Below are positions 28,001-38,420 of a DNA stretch of 64,000 nt, piece by piece (within the stretch, counting starts at the first letter, position 1; the number at the start of each line of letters is the position of its first letter). The notes beneath the pieces are model-generated. The model was not told the DNA's origin. It saw nothing but the letters and a program-made list of their open reading frames with translations, and ran no database searches. Both the position numbers and the translations under genes were made by a program. This DNA comes from Strigops habroptila. Lineage: Eukaryota > Chordata > Aves > Psittaciformes > Psittacidae. The stretch is from the NCBI RefSeq assembly GCF_004027225.2, contig NC_044288.2:15944744-16008743 (forward strand), given 5' to 3'.

Positions 28001-28941
28001 GTGCGTGAATAAAGAGCATCAGCTTCCAGGCCTGTGAAACAGGCAGCTTAGCTTCCTGCAGTAACACTTTTGTGACAGAAAGATCAAACAAATGGTAAAA
28101 ATACTTAGAAAAGTCCCTTTTAACACGTTCAAACTCAAGACACGCAACCAAAAAAATTTTCCAGAACAACTCCATGAGATGAGGTACCCACTTCTGAATG
28201 TTCCTTTCAAGTATGCAACTAATTACAAAGCAGCAGGGCTTCTCTGAAGTGAAAGGAAATGTCATAAAAGCAAAGGCAAGGCAACTGGCACAAATCTCTG
28301 AATCATACTGAAGGCACTAGACATGCACATGCACTTAAAAAGCAAAACGACAGTGAACTGTCCACTCTATAACCACATCAAACATTGCCAGGTGTATCTG
28401 GAGCTAAAAATGGATTCGGAGAGTAAATCACCATACAAATACAAACAGATCCAGAGGACTGGAAGAGAAGTCATCCGCATGTCTGTGTAAAGGAGGAAAC
28501 CAATTCAAGTTGAGCCAAGAGCTTAGAGAACGTTTTGTGAGCACAACACAAAACACTAAGCAGGCTTATACCACCTTCCATGACACACCCATTCGTACAC
28601 ATCTTCTTGGCAGGATGTGCCCTTCTGCACCACGGAGCCCAGCTGTTGAACCAGAGTGAGATACTGATCTCTTTCCACCATCTCCAAAGGAAGGAATTCC
28701 CCTGTATTTCTTCCAACGCATGTCACTTCATTCATACTTCCATCAGAATTAGGTTGTTCTAACATCAGTAGCTCCTCACAAGACTGACATAAACAAGGTG
28801 AATCCTATGTTCTGGACAAACAGCAGCTTTATGTTTTGACCATCCTTCCACGTAATGGTGGTCACAAAGACAGCTATTTCCTAATGCTAATGAGTTCAGG
28901 AATTAAAGCCTTTCATGACATTATGGTTCAAAAACCAGCAG

Positions 28942-29077
28942 CTGAATACAATCTAGTTACTGAATACATCTAGTTACTAAGCCTAACTAGAAAATAAGAG
29001 ATATGGTTTCTTATGAAGCTCGTTATTTAAGGCAACTGGCAAAAATAAGCCAAGGTTACAAATAAGCCAAAGTTACA
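28942..29077. repeat. two adjacent short tandem duplications (17-18 bp units)
   Basis: First pair: ctgaatacaatctagtta then ctgaatacatctagtta at 28,942-28,976. Second pair: aataagccaaggttaca then aataagccaaagttaca, exactly abutting, at 29,044-29,077. The two units are unrelated. Similar unit length and a spacing under 70 bp are the only links. Confidence 0.75.
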
Positions 29078-29799
29078 GGGTACAATAGCTTAATAGCTCT
29101 CACCTTAAATAAATTTCAATATTTAAATCTACCTTCATTAACCTACAAAAGTGATCAAAGACAGTAATTAAAAATTATTTCCTTCTTTCCCTCCCAATTT
29201 TGGTCTCTAGGGGTGCATCACACACACAAAAAACCCTAACACAAATGTAACTAAAATTATCCAAGTCCTAAGTCCACAGAATAAGTTATCAGAAAGTCTT
29301 GTACTAAAAATTGAAGAAACAAATACAGCAGCATCTTCAGAGTTAAAAAAAGGAAGTATTTTGAATAAGACCACAAATGACTAATATTTGAGTCGAACAT
29401 GTTACCAGAATCTCCTTTTTCACTGGCATTTTTTGCCTATAATGTCTGCTATTCTCTCTTATTTACCAATACCTACATGCATTAAACAGAAAACCCCAGC
29501 TTTTTTTTTTTTTTCACTTTATTCTCCCAATCACATTATTTATGCACCAGGCCCACACACACCCCCAAAAAGGCAGTGCAACTAAGAGAAAAGAATCCCT
29601 CTAAGCGCGACCATCTGTCCCAAGCGTACTTAGTGCCCAGAACTACTCTGGATCACAGAAAAAGAAATGAAAATTCTCATCACAAACCTTATTTTAAAAG
29701 ACTACCGAAGGTCTCCAAAAAATCGCCTAACATGACATAAGTAGGAAAGATAGCACAAGCCCCGTTCTTCACGCCACGGAGGCTGGTTCTTACATAAGC

Positions 29800-30960
29800 A
29801 TTACCATATGCTCCAGGGCCCGTCTCCAGCAGGGAATGACCGGGCCTCCCCGCTGCCCGCCCGGCTCCCGGCACACGGCACCGCTCCGCCTCTCACCGGC
29901 ACGGCGTGCAGCGCCGGGACACCAGGAAAACGGTGTGGGAATACCGACAGCTGGCTGCGGGAAGCAGAAAGCAAGGCCAGACCCCAGAGAGGGAGGCGAG
30001 CACCGCAACCTCCACAGCGAAGCGAGCACCTCAGTCACGGCTGCAGCACGGAGCAACTCATCCCCGGGGCCCGAGGCAAGCCGCGCCGCCAGGCCGAGCA
30101 CACGTACATGCAGGCTTTACGGCCGCCCCTCTCCACACACCCTCCCCAACCGGCGACTTATTTCCTGCCCGCCGCCAGCGCGGCGAAACCCTCGCGTTCA
30201 CCCCCGGCGCTGCGGAGAGTCCCTCGCATCCTCCCCGGGGGCCCCGCTCTGCTCCGCCGCCTCTGAACTCTAGTAACCCCGGCACAGCTCGCTGCGAGCC
30301 ACTGCCGGCGGAGGGAGGGGAGCGGCAGAAGGCGGATGACGGGGGGGGCGGTGGTCGCTGCACACAGCAGAGGCCGGGGAAGCCCCGCACAGGCGAGAAG
30401 CACCGGGGGGCGTGCAGGGGCGCCCTGAGGGGCGGGGGACGGGCACGCGCGTGCCTGAGGCGGCGGGTGGGGAAATCACCTGGGCCCGCGGGTTCGCCGC
30501 CTCCTTCTCCTCCTCTTGCTCCTGCTCCCTGGTGTACGCGGCGGAGCCCCGCGCCTCACAACGACGACGACGGTGGCGGCGGCTCGGTGCCCGGCGGCAG
30601 AGCGGCTCCTCGAGGCACCATGGCCGCGCCGCGCACGCCTCAGGGCGCCGACACCCCACGGCCCCGCAGACGGGCAGCCATGGCCCCCGCTGCCTGCGCG
30701 CGCGCGCCGCCCCGCTCCGCGCATGCGCCCGCCCCGCCCGCAGCGCAGCGCAGCACCGCCCCGCCCGGGGCCGCTGGCGATGAGCCGCGGTGGAGCGGCG
30801 CGGGGCAGCGAGCGGGGTCCGTTCCTACGTTACAAACGTGCGCGGGGGGGGGGATCAAGAGAGCAGAACGCGATTTTTGAGCGGCAAGCTCAAAAGACGG
30901 TTTGGGGTGGAAAGCGCTGTTTTGGGCGTAGGAATGTGGCCGGGGAGGCTGCGCGTTACG
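29800..30960 (-). promoter_or_regulatory. RNF145: CpG island, RNF145 promoter
   Basis: There is a sharp change from AT-rich intron to very GC- and CpG-rich DNA with no TATA box. It contains a perfect palindromic NRF1-type element GCGCATGCGC (30,719-30,728) and two GC boxes (ccccgccc near 30,732 and 30,758). It lies at the 5' end expected for RNF145, whose ATG exon has an acceptor and so needs an upstream non-coding exon. Long open frames on both strands here are a by-product of high GC and are not annotated as genes. The exact transcription start cannot be read. Confidence 0.8.
30480..30700 (-). other. RNF145: candidate RNF145 non-coding first exon
   Basis: On the minus strand, GGGCCCAG followed by GTGATT makes a usable donor whose last exon base is 30,480, downstream of the NRF1 and GC-box cluster. 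An alternative donor, GTGAGA, lies at about 29,890. The upstream limit is arbitrary. Inferred from the need for a 5' UTR exon, not from transcript data. Confidence 0.35.
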
Positions 30961-31777
30961 TTAGTTGCCTCTAATGCTGGCTACCCCCGCGCCACGCTGT
31001 TAAAGCAGCCCCCGGAAAAGGCAGAGCGTTGGGGTTAAGTTCTGTGGGCAGAGCAGGGCTTGGGGTTTGGGTCCTGCCGGGACGTGAGGACTCGCCAGGC
31101 AGCTGCGAGTCTGGAAGATGACTCACAAAGGCCGGTCAGCAAGATCTGAGGTAGCGTCTGGGCAGATGCTTAAAAGGCAGCTCTGCTATTTTAATAATAC
31201 TCTTCACTAGCCTTATGGAACACAAAGAGCTGCATTGATTTCAAATGCTAAGGTTGTCTCTGTTTTTTTTTCCAGTGGTGTACTGTGGAACTTACAGTCA
31301 CCTTTGGTGTGAGATCAAACAGAAAATACCGGTCCTTTTGTCTGTCTGCACTGACATTTTCAGCTGGAGACCTGCGCTGAGGCAGCTCCAGCAGCTCAGC
31401 TCAGCTCACCGTGCAGGAGCTCACACCCTGTGCTCACAGCCCTTGCATGAAAAGTCGCTCTGATGTGCACCCGTTCTGTAAAGGCTGCATGGCCAGGCCA
31501 CAGCATGCTAAGAAAAAATGATGATTCAAGAGACATAATGTTTTTTACCTTAATATTTAAAAAAAATTACAAAGCCACATTGTCTGGGACATGAAAAAAA
31601 ACCCTACAATTTTGCTGCAGTGAGGAATGAGGGAATACACTGAACTGGAAAATCCTGTAGTTCTCAAGGGTTGGGCCAGCCAACTTTGTAATTGCTTTTT
31701 TCCATCCATCTCTAATGAGAACTGGAACATTCACAGGCGTGGGTATTAACAGTGTGTAGCCTCGGCACAATGTCTTT

Positions 31778-31823
31778 AACTGTGTGAAGTTACTAAACTA
31801 AACTGTGTGAAGATACTAAAATA
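31778..31823. repeat. 23-bp tandem duplication
   Basis: Two abutting copies of aactgtgtgaag-tactaaa, differing at two or three positions. Local slippage product. Confidence 0.75.
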
Positions 31824-34544
31824 AGGGGGTTGGGTGCCCATCCATCTTCTGCTTTGCAAAATTACCCTTGTCTGAATACCCAAAGGTTTTCCGAACACCA
31901 GAAGAGAAAAGCAGTTTGAATGTGCCTGTGTTAACTTCTTCCAAAACCGGGATGGTTATACTTGATGTTAACCCAGGACCTGTCCTTTCCCAAACTCCGG
32001 TCAGGCCGGAGTGCAACAGAAAGGAGCTCAAATGGCACAGCTGATGGAGCTCTCCTAGACACAAGCCTGTGCTCCAGCACCATTGCCCCTATGGTGCATA
32101 GCCCCCCTAGCTCAGCTTATTGATACAATTCTTCACAAGCTTCAGATTTACATGTTTTTAAAATAACAAGTGTTTTTATTGTAAAGCTTTTCATTTAAAG
32201 CTATAAGTTCATGCAAGGATTCCCCAACTCAGTAATTTTTCTCTTTAGACAGAACAAATACACATGTCCAGCCAAACTAAAGACACGCATCTCCATGTGG
32301 TTACTGCTTACAAGCACTTTGTGCTCTGGTCAAGCTCATGAGGTTTCTGGAAACCCTTCTGCCCAGGGCATCTCTTGCTCTCCTAAGCAGTTAGCTTCCT
32401 CCTTTGTCACTTAACAGGTCCCTGCACTACAAGTGCTTCCAGCTTTTGTTTCATGCATCTTTTTATTAATTGTGCCACTATCACCTAATTCTTCTGTTGT
32501 ATCTGGGGTAAACACACTGCTCCAAACCGTGGACTCCTGCAGTCCATGGGAAAACAATGGCTTCATGGTCTCCAGCTGCTCCATTGTTCCTGGCTCTGCT
32601 GTGGCACTGCTCACCAGCACCTGCTGGTACCCTGCTTCTTACCACAGGGACTCTGAACCAGCTGCCATGCCAGGTGTAAGAACTGCAGCTTCATTTTTAG
32701 GGCCTGCTTGTCTTCTCATGCCATACATGGAATAAAAAATCCTGAGTTGCTCCTTTCCTGTTCTGTGTGGGCTTGGTTCAACGCTGAGTGAGGTCAAGGC
32801 GATGGTGCAGGATATGTAAATCCCACCACCTGTCCGCAGTGCTACTTCTGAGAAAAAAAGCAAGCAGCAGAGACACACAAATACATATTCACAACTGCAG
32901 ACAGCGACAGGTACTTACAGGAGATGGAGTGGAAACCTCTATTTCAGAAGTAATTATATCCTGAAAATATTGTAGCAAATCTCCAAACTTCTCGCTTCAC
33001 TTTGCAAGCAAACAATAGAAACTGAACCCCACCTTTACCTCATGTTATCATCTCTCAGCATTTAATTGTGAAAATATGTTCCTCCACAAAAGCACAGGTT
33101 CTCTAATGGGCAGAGCAGGTATGTGGCGTTACCACTGGCTTGTCAGGCGTGTCTTTTGAAAAGCACCTCAACTTTCTGCCTCATTTCTCTGGAATTTTAA
33201 AAGCCTTTCCTCCATTTGACACTGGGTGGCTAAGAATTCTGAACTCAATGACTGTTTATTTCTCATTATTAACAGAGGCATTTGGATTCCAAACATTCAG
33301 TGATCAGCAGCGAGGACTGACAGGGGCCACTGTGGTGACATCTCATTAAAACTTTCAAAAGCCCTTCTCCAAGTTCAGATAATGTGGAAGCTTCATTTGT
33401 CCATGTGGATGGACAAATGCCAGCACCCCAAACTGCTTACAAAGGATATCCCTCGTAAGAATTCTCAAGAGCAGGAAAATACACTGACATAGAAGGACAT
33501 TGCATGCCTAAGGTAGACAGTAACATGGGCAGTTTTATTTGAAGCTTTTTACAAGCCATTGTTTCAAAAACAGATGTCAGACATACATATGTATAAGCAA
33601 AGGAACATCATAACAGGTAGATTATATTGCACCAAGTCAGTCAAAAGTTAAATCAAGCAAAAAATTAAGATTGCCTGTAAAACCTAATCTGGTGCCTCGC
33701 ACGGATGCCTTACAATCCTGATGGCAGCCAGCCCCCAAAGCCTTTGTGCTCTCTTCTTGCAATTTCATCCCAATCACTAAACAAAGGAACAAATAAACTT
33801 TAATTGCTGCAGAAATGCATACCCAGACACAGGCACTGGGAGCATTACCGGGTCCCACAAGGGCAACAGAGCTGGTGCATCTCTCTCTGATTTACCATCT
33901 CTCACTCCATAGCTCCATCTCAGAAATTCCCCAGCTTTTCCCTATCTGTGACCCTATTTCCTAAATTTCTCCCCATCACTTAGCTTCTCATCGACTCTCA
34001 TTTTGCCTCTCATTCTCACTGCTTTTCAGAGCTTTTCCTAGCCATTCAGCTAGTTCCAATTTCTCAATTTCATATTTATTTTCACTCTCTTCAGGAAACA
34101 CTTATGCAGTATCTCTGATAATTACATATCTCATATGATTACATACATTTTTACCACTTTTATAACACTGGAAAGCACTGACTCCAAACAAATGAACAGC
34201 TGCTGTGATTTACAACTTACCTAAAGGGAAGCCATACCAATCGCTGTGTTGAGATGCTGGAGAGCTGGGTGGTGATGTAAGGAAAGTGATGAATCAGGTT
34301 TTGTTCGGCGAACAAAAGCATTACAGTTCTCTCCCGAGATCCCTTGCCAGTGAGGCATAATCTAGAATACAAAGAATTGAAGTAAATAAAATAAAAATAA
34401 TTGGGCTGAATAGTGGCAGAAGAATAACAGTTACATTCAGAAAGTGGAAATCATTTGGTATACTGGTACGAGCCTCTAGTATTTATAGCATCTCACAGTG
34501 CCAACATTAACTAAATAATCCTGAAAAACCTTCTGTTATGAAAC

Positions 34545-34690
34545 TATATAAATATTATTCTAACCTTCACTTTACTGATAAGGAAGCTGAGACAGAGAGT
34601 TACTGTACTAGTGATAACTTGAAAATGGGTTTCATTTCAAACTTGAGAGATTGCCATGTCTCCAACTGAGCTGCCAGCCGCTAAGGCACA
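34545..34690 (-). mobile_element. possible MIR-type SINE relic
   Basis: tactgataaggaagctgaga followed by cagagagttact resembles the inverted MIR core (GATGAGGAAACTGAGGCACAG in the family). It is heavily decayed and assigned by eye only. Confidence 0.3.
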
Positions 34691-34989
34691 CCGCATTAAA
34701 CTGAAACACACTGAAAATTCAGCTCTCGGTGTTTGCATTCCAAAGCTATATTGCGAGGGCACAGCGATGGCAGTGTCCAGTAAACCATGCTGCCTGGCAT
34801 GGAACACTGAAGTGGTCATGAACGGCACAGGCATCTCACACATGCATCTGCATTGGGCTGGAACTGCTTGGATGGTATAGACTTGAAGAGTTTGACATTC
34901 TCGGACATCATTGCTTTTACTGCCTGCTTAGAACAAATTATGAAAGGAGAAGAGAAACTGGGAAAAAGTAATATAGTATTGTAGGAAAT

Positions 34990-35322
34990 AGAATCATAGA
35001 ATAGTTAGGGTTGGAAAGGACCTTAAGATCATCTAGTTGCAACCCCCTGCCATGGGCAGGGACACCTCACCCTAGACCGTATTTGCCCAAGGCTCTGTCC
35101 AACCTGACCTTGAACACTGCCAGGGATGGAGCATTTACCACTTCTTTGGGCAGCCTGTCACAGTGCCTCACCACCTTCACAGAAAAGTTCTTCCTTATAC
35201 CTACCCTGAACTTTCCCCGTTTAAACCCATCACCCCTTGTCCTATAGCTACAGTCCCTGATGAAAAGTCTATCTCCAGTATCTTTGTAAGCCCCCTTCAG
35301 ATATTGGAAGGCTGCTATAGTA
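34990..35322 (-). mobile_element. CR1 LINE, 5'-truncated 3' end (minus)
   Basis: The inverted CR1 tail aatcatagaatagttagggt opens the element. It continues with ggaccttaagatcatctagt, ttgcccaaggctctgtccaa and gcccccttcagatattggaa, and ends near 35,322. It is very similar to the 13.28-kb copy over their shared length. Confidence 0.9.
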
Positions 35323-36189
35323 AATAATAATAAAAACAGTCAAGAAGGGAAACAAAAAAGCATAAAACAGATTATAATACACTGGTACCAAGGTGTATTT
35401 TAAGGATTCTTCCATTCCTAGTGCAGAACATGGGCTCTGCTCTAGATTTTTTCCTAAGATGGGTTCAATTTAGAATTGTGGTAGAGAGACTGGCGCATAT
35501 TCAAATGAGTTTTCTAAACAAAACAGAAATTTGGGAAAAAGAAAACAAAAAAGGTGCAAAACATTGAAATCTGGGATGTGGCTCATTCACAGCCTGCATC
35601 CCATTAACATCTGCACTGACTCTCCACCATTAAAGTCACTGAATAGAACAAGTATGCAGCATGTCTCGGCAATGCCATCATCATGTGCCTTTTCACTCCT
35701 GAGATCACATACAGATGTGACATAATCTTTCTCTTAATTCTCAAAGCAACTTTTTGATCTTTCCATACAGTTTTCACCTTTAAATGATGATTTTAAAGGA
35801 TTCTTACCTAGCATCCCCTAGAGCTGCTAGTAGGACTTTTGTTCCTACTTGCAGTATGAACAGCAATGTAGGAGAAGAGCTCCTGGGCTTCAGCAGTTAT
35901 GCACAGGAGCATATTCCTCAAAACATTTGCTGTGAACATGAGGTACTGGAAGGGATCCAGAAGGTATCAGTTTGACATGCATTCACTTTATTTCACCCTG
36001 GAGCATCCCAGGACATAATGGACATTAAGGTGAAAGGCAACATGCATTTGCTTTAAAAGTTCCCCACTACTTTTCCTTCTGCCTTGCTCCTCTAGTTTAC
36101 CACAGTGCAAACCCAGAGTACCACCACAAAACAAACTCCTCGGTACAAAGAAAAGATGATGGTGTTTGGGCTCTGAACTATAATTATAC

Positions 36190-36360
36190 AGCCTTAGTCA
36201 AATTACTGTACCACTTTGCACTTATTACTGTTGGGATTGAGCACCACCATGCGTTTTCACAGCTAAGTAAAAGGACATATTTGTCTGTGCCACATGAATG
36301 TGGTGAGGATCAGAGCACTTTTCAACAGCACCTAGCGCAAGGACACCCCAGTCATAGCTC
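36190..36360 (+). mobile_element. possible MIR-type SINE relic
   Basis: acagccttagtcaaattact and, 90 bases on, tggtgaggatcagagcactt followed by agcacctagcgcaagg, loosely follow the MIR order (GTGTGACCTTGGGCAAGTTACT ... GTGAGGATTAAATG ... AGTGCCTGGCACA, from memory). Low identity. Confidence 0.3.
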
Positions 36361-37499
36361 AAGATACTAAAACACCAGTATCATAGCAGAAATGAAATAT
36401 GCATAAATACTTATACTTCTTCATATTACTCCTCAAACAGGGAAAAAACCAACAACCAAACCCTACTGCCTCCTCAAGAAAGCTTTCCAAAAGCCAACCA
36501 GAAAGTGATGAAAACATATTTTAAAAAGATTCCAGAGAGGTGGTAACACTATATATCATTTTCATAGCTTGAATTTTCAAACGGGCCTGGAGGGTGCATA
36601 CTTTTATGACAGGGTGTGACTTCAATTAAGAGTTGCAGCTCTGGAAGCTTTCCAGCACTACTGTAAATGCTGCCTCTGTGCAGAGGACAACTGTGTATCA
36701 CTAAATGAAAAAGCAAACCCTTCACGACTGAGATACACGCATAGTGACTGGTTTTACGTGGATTTACGTGCAGTCAGAAGCTAAACTCAACATGAACAGT
36801 CACTGCAGCAGTCTCCAATTTGTACCAATCGTTTGGAAACCAATGTGCTTTTATGCTAAAAACTGAATATAGAACAGAACTCAAAATACATATCTAGGCA
36901 GGAAATGCATTGAATTGGTATCAACTCAGGGAAGAAATCAGGCTTCTACGCGGTTTTTGTTTATACTGCACTTCTTCACCAAGATTTACTTACACTAGGA
37001 ATAGCTCTTAAAAGTTACAGCAGACACTCTGAAGGGACTTGTACTTGGTGCACAGCTGCTCACCTCTGCTCTTTTGTTCCCTTCCCTATTTATCCCCAAA
37101 CAAAAGAGAAGAATTATCTAACCTCTTTACAGAGCAAGACCTAAGATGAGAGAGGACCGAAACTTCCTTCCTCAAATTTAAGACTATCTTTACTGATGCC
37201 AAGCAGAACTGCAGTCTGCACCATCTCCACTTTAATTCACATCTGGAGGAAAACAGACCTTACTGCAGAATATTTTTCTCCTTTAAACTATTTCTGCACA
37301 GCAGAATACCCGAGTGCAAAAGGCCATCTTTGTGCAAAATGTATTTTGCCTTTCTCATGTCCATGCACGAAACCACTGCATCTGAAGCCCAAGAATCCCA
37401 GCACAGCTGAGCAGTGACCCTTGATTCAACAGACCCGGTAAGATAATATGCCTGTAAAGAGTCAACTTAGGAGCTAAGGTCACAGTGAGTCAGGACCCC

Positions 37500-38420
37500 C
37501 GCGCGCAGAGAAATCTCCTTTCGGGGTTAATAATGAGAAAGACACACGGAGGAGCAACAGCCGCACAGAGCGGCTGCCTCCACAGCCCTCCCCGGGCAGA
37601 GCCCAGGCCGTGCTCTACCGGGCTCCAGCCGGTTCGGCCGCACAGTGGCCGTGAGGGGAGCACGGGGGCCCGGCCAGGACCCTAACTCTGCGGATTTTAC
37701 CTCACAAACCCACCATTTCCCGCGTGAGCCCGGCAGGAGCAGCCCGGGGAGCTCTCCCCAGGCGGGCATGTGAGGTGAAGCCTTCCCCCCTCCTCACCGC
37801 CCGCCCCTCGGTCACCGGGAAACGCGCGCACATCCGGCCCCCCCCTCCGCCGCTTCCGGTGGGCGCCAGTTCCGCTTCCGGTGCGGCGGATCGCGGGACG
37901 GTGCCGGTTCCGTTGCCAGGGTGAGGGGCCGCATCGCGCTGCCGGGGGGCGGGCGGCGGATCGGCGGCGGCACTGCGGCCCAGCGGGCTGCGGGGAGCGC
38001 CGCCGCGACCCCGATCGCCGGGGCGGCCCGGTGGGTCTGGGGCCGAGCCTGTCTGTGTGCGGCGGAGGCCGGGCTTTACTGGGCCGGGGTATGGCAGGGC
38101 CCGTCGCGGGTGGAGGGGGCCGAGGGCGGGCGCTTGTCGCGGCCAGGTCGGTGACCCCATAATGTCTGCGGGGCGGGAGCGGCTTCCCCGGGGCCGGCAG
38201 CAGCGTGTGGGGCTCCCCTCTCGCCTCGCACCGTGTCGCTGCTGGGAGAGCCCCGAACCGGGGCCGCGGGGAGCGAACCTCGGCTTGTGCATCCGCGGGC
38301 GCTGTCCAGGGACGTGGCTGCTGTGGTGGTTGAACCGGAGCAGCTTCTGATTCAAAACCCCGTCCCTCCACCTGTTGCGGGGTGGTAGAAAGTGCTGCGG
38401 TCCCGCCTGCAGCATCGCGC
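37500..38420 (+). promoter_or_regulatory. UBLCP1: CpG island, UBLCP1 promoter
   Basis: GC- and CpG-dense segment at the 5' end of UBLCP1, with no TATA box. Two CTTCCGG motifs, the reverse of the ETS/GABPA core CCGGAAG, lie at 37,853-37,859 and 37,875-37,881. They are 22 bp apart, about two helical turns, just upstream of the first splice donor. This arrangement is typical of housekeeping promoters. The island extends about 400 bp on the minus-strand side, so divergent transcription is possible. Long GC-driven open frames on both strands are not annotated. Confidence 0.85.
37882..37920 (+). other. UBLCP1: UBLCP1 non-coding first exon (3' end defined)
   Basis: GTTGCCAGG followed by GTGAGG gives a good donor with last exon base 37,920, immediately downstream of the ETS motif pair. 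The coding ATG lies in the next exon, so exon 1 is all 5' UTR. The start shown is only an estimate. Confidence 0.6.

Larger units (their letters stand above)
21207..30479. other. RNF145 first intron (5' UTR intron)
   Basis: About 9.3 kb between the presumed CpG-island first exon and the ATG exon. Its upper limit depends on which donor in the island is used. It contains a solo LTR (24,253-24,759), a palindromic microsatellite (24,997-25,030) and small local duplications at 21.56-21.60 and 28.94-29.08 kb. No coding exon could be supported. Confidence 0.65.
32160..35847 (-). other. tentative spliced minus-strand transcript, unrecognised
   Basis: Four exon-like segments lie in order on the minus strand: 35,808-35,847 (5' limit uncertain; donor AG/GTAAGA), 34,221-34,361 (TTCTAG acceptor; AG/GTAAGT donor), 33,714-33,776 (TTTGTTTAG acceptor; GTAAGG donor), and a last segment from 32,847 (TTTTTTTCTCAG acceptor). 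An AATAAA at 32,175-32,180 lies beyond it. One reading frame joins all four in phase and ends at TGA 32,778-32,780. It includes GKGSRERTVMLLFAEQNL, then DWDEIARREHKGFGGWLP. I recognise no family. No start codon or first exon is fixed, though the UBLCP1 CpG island could supply a divergent promoter. I assembled the chain by looking for it, so chance is a serious alternative. A non-coding RNA is equally possible. Confidence 0.25.
30961..37490. other. RNF145-UBLCP1 intergenic interval
   Basis: 6.5 kb between the two CpG islands. It contains one CR1 3' end (34.99-35.32 kb), possible MIR relics (34.55-34.69 and 36.19-36.36 kb), a 23-bp tandem duplication (31,778-31,823), and a series of strong minus-strand splice sites treated as a tentative transcript (32,160-35,850). 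No known gene is expected here from the mammalian map. Confidence 0.65.

Noticed and set aside
27897-28265. 122-codon minus-strand frame in RNF145 intron 1, beside a T12 tract at 27.49 kb
   Set aside because: Considered as a retrocopy with a poly(A) tail. There is no polyadenylation signal before the tract, no matching target duplication was seen, and neighbouring frames do not connect.
28550-28805. Open minus-strand frame with a CxCxxC start (ending WVCHGRWYKPA)
   Set aside because: Long enough to notice, but of a length expected by chance in 64 kb, with only weak splice signals and no recognised family.
29808-30974. Several long overlapping open frames (up to 324 codons) on both strands
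   Set aside because: They lie in the RNF145 CpG island, where stop codons are rare because of GC content. They are low-complexity (Ala/Arg/Pro/Gly) in all frames.
32640-32878. Minus-strand frame ending SESLW before a GTAAGA site, resuming after a single TAA
   Set aside because: The other frame of the same segment connects in phase to the upstream exon-like pieces. The apparent donor would then lie in a 3' UTR.
37697-38415. Minus-strand frames of 224 and 237 codons over the UBLCP1 promoter
   Set aside because: Same CpG-island effect: two frames are open together and both are Pro/Arg-rich with no recognisable domain.
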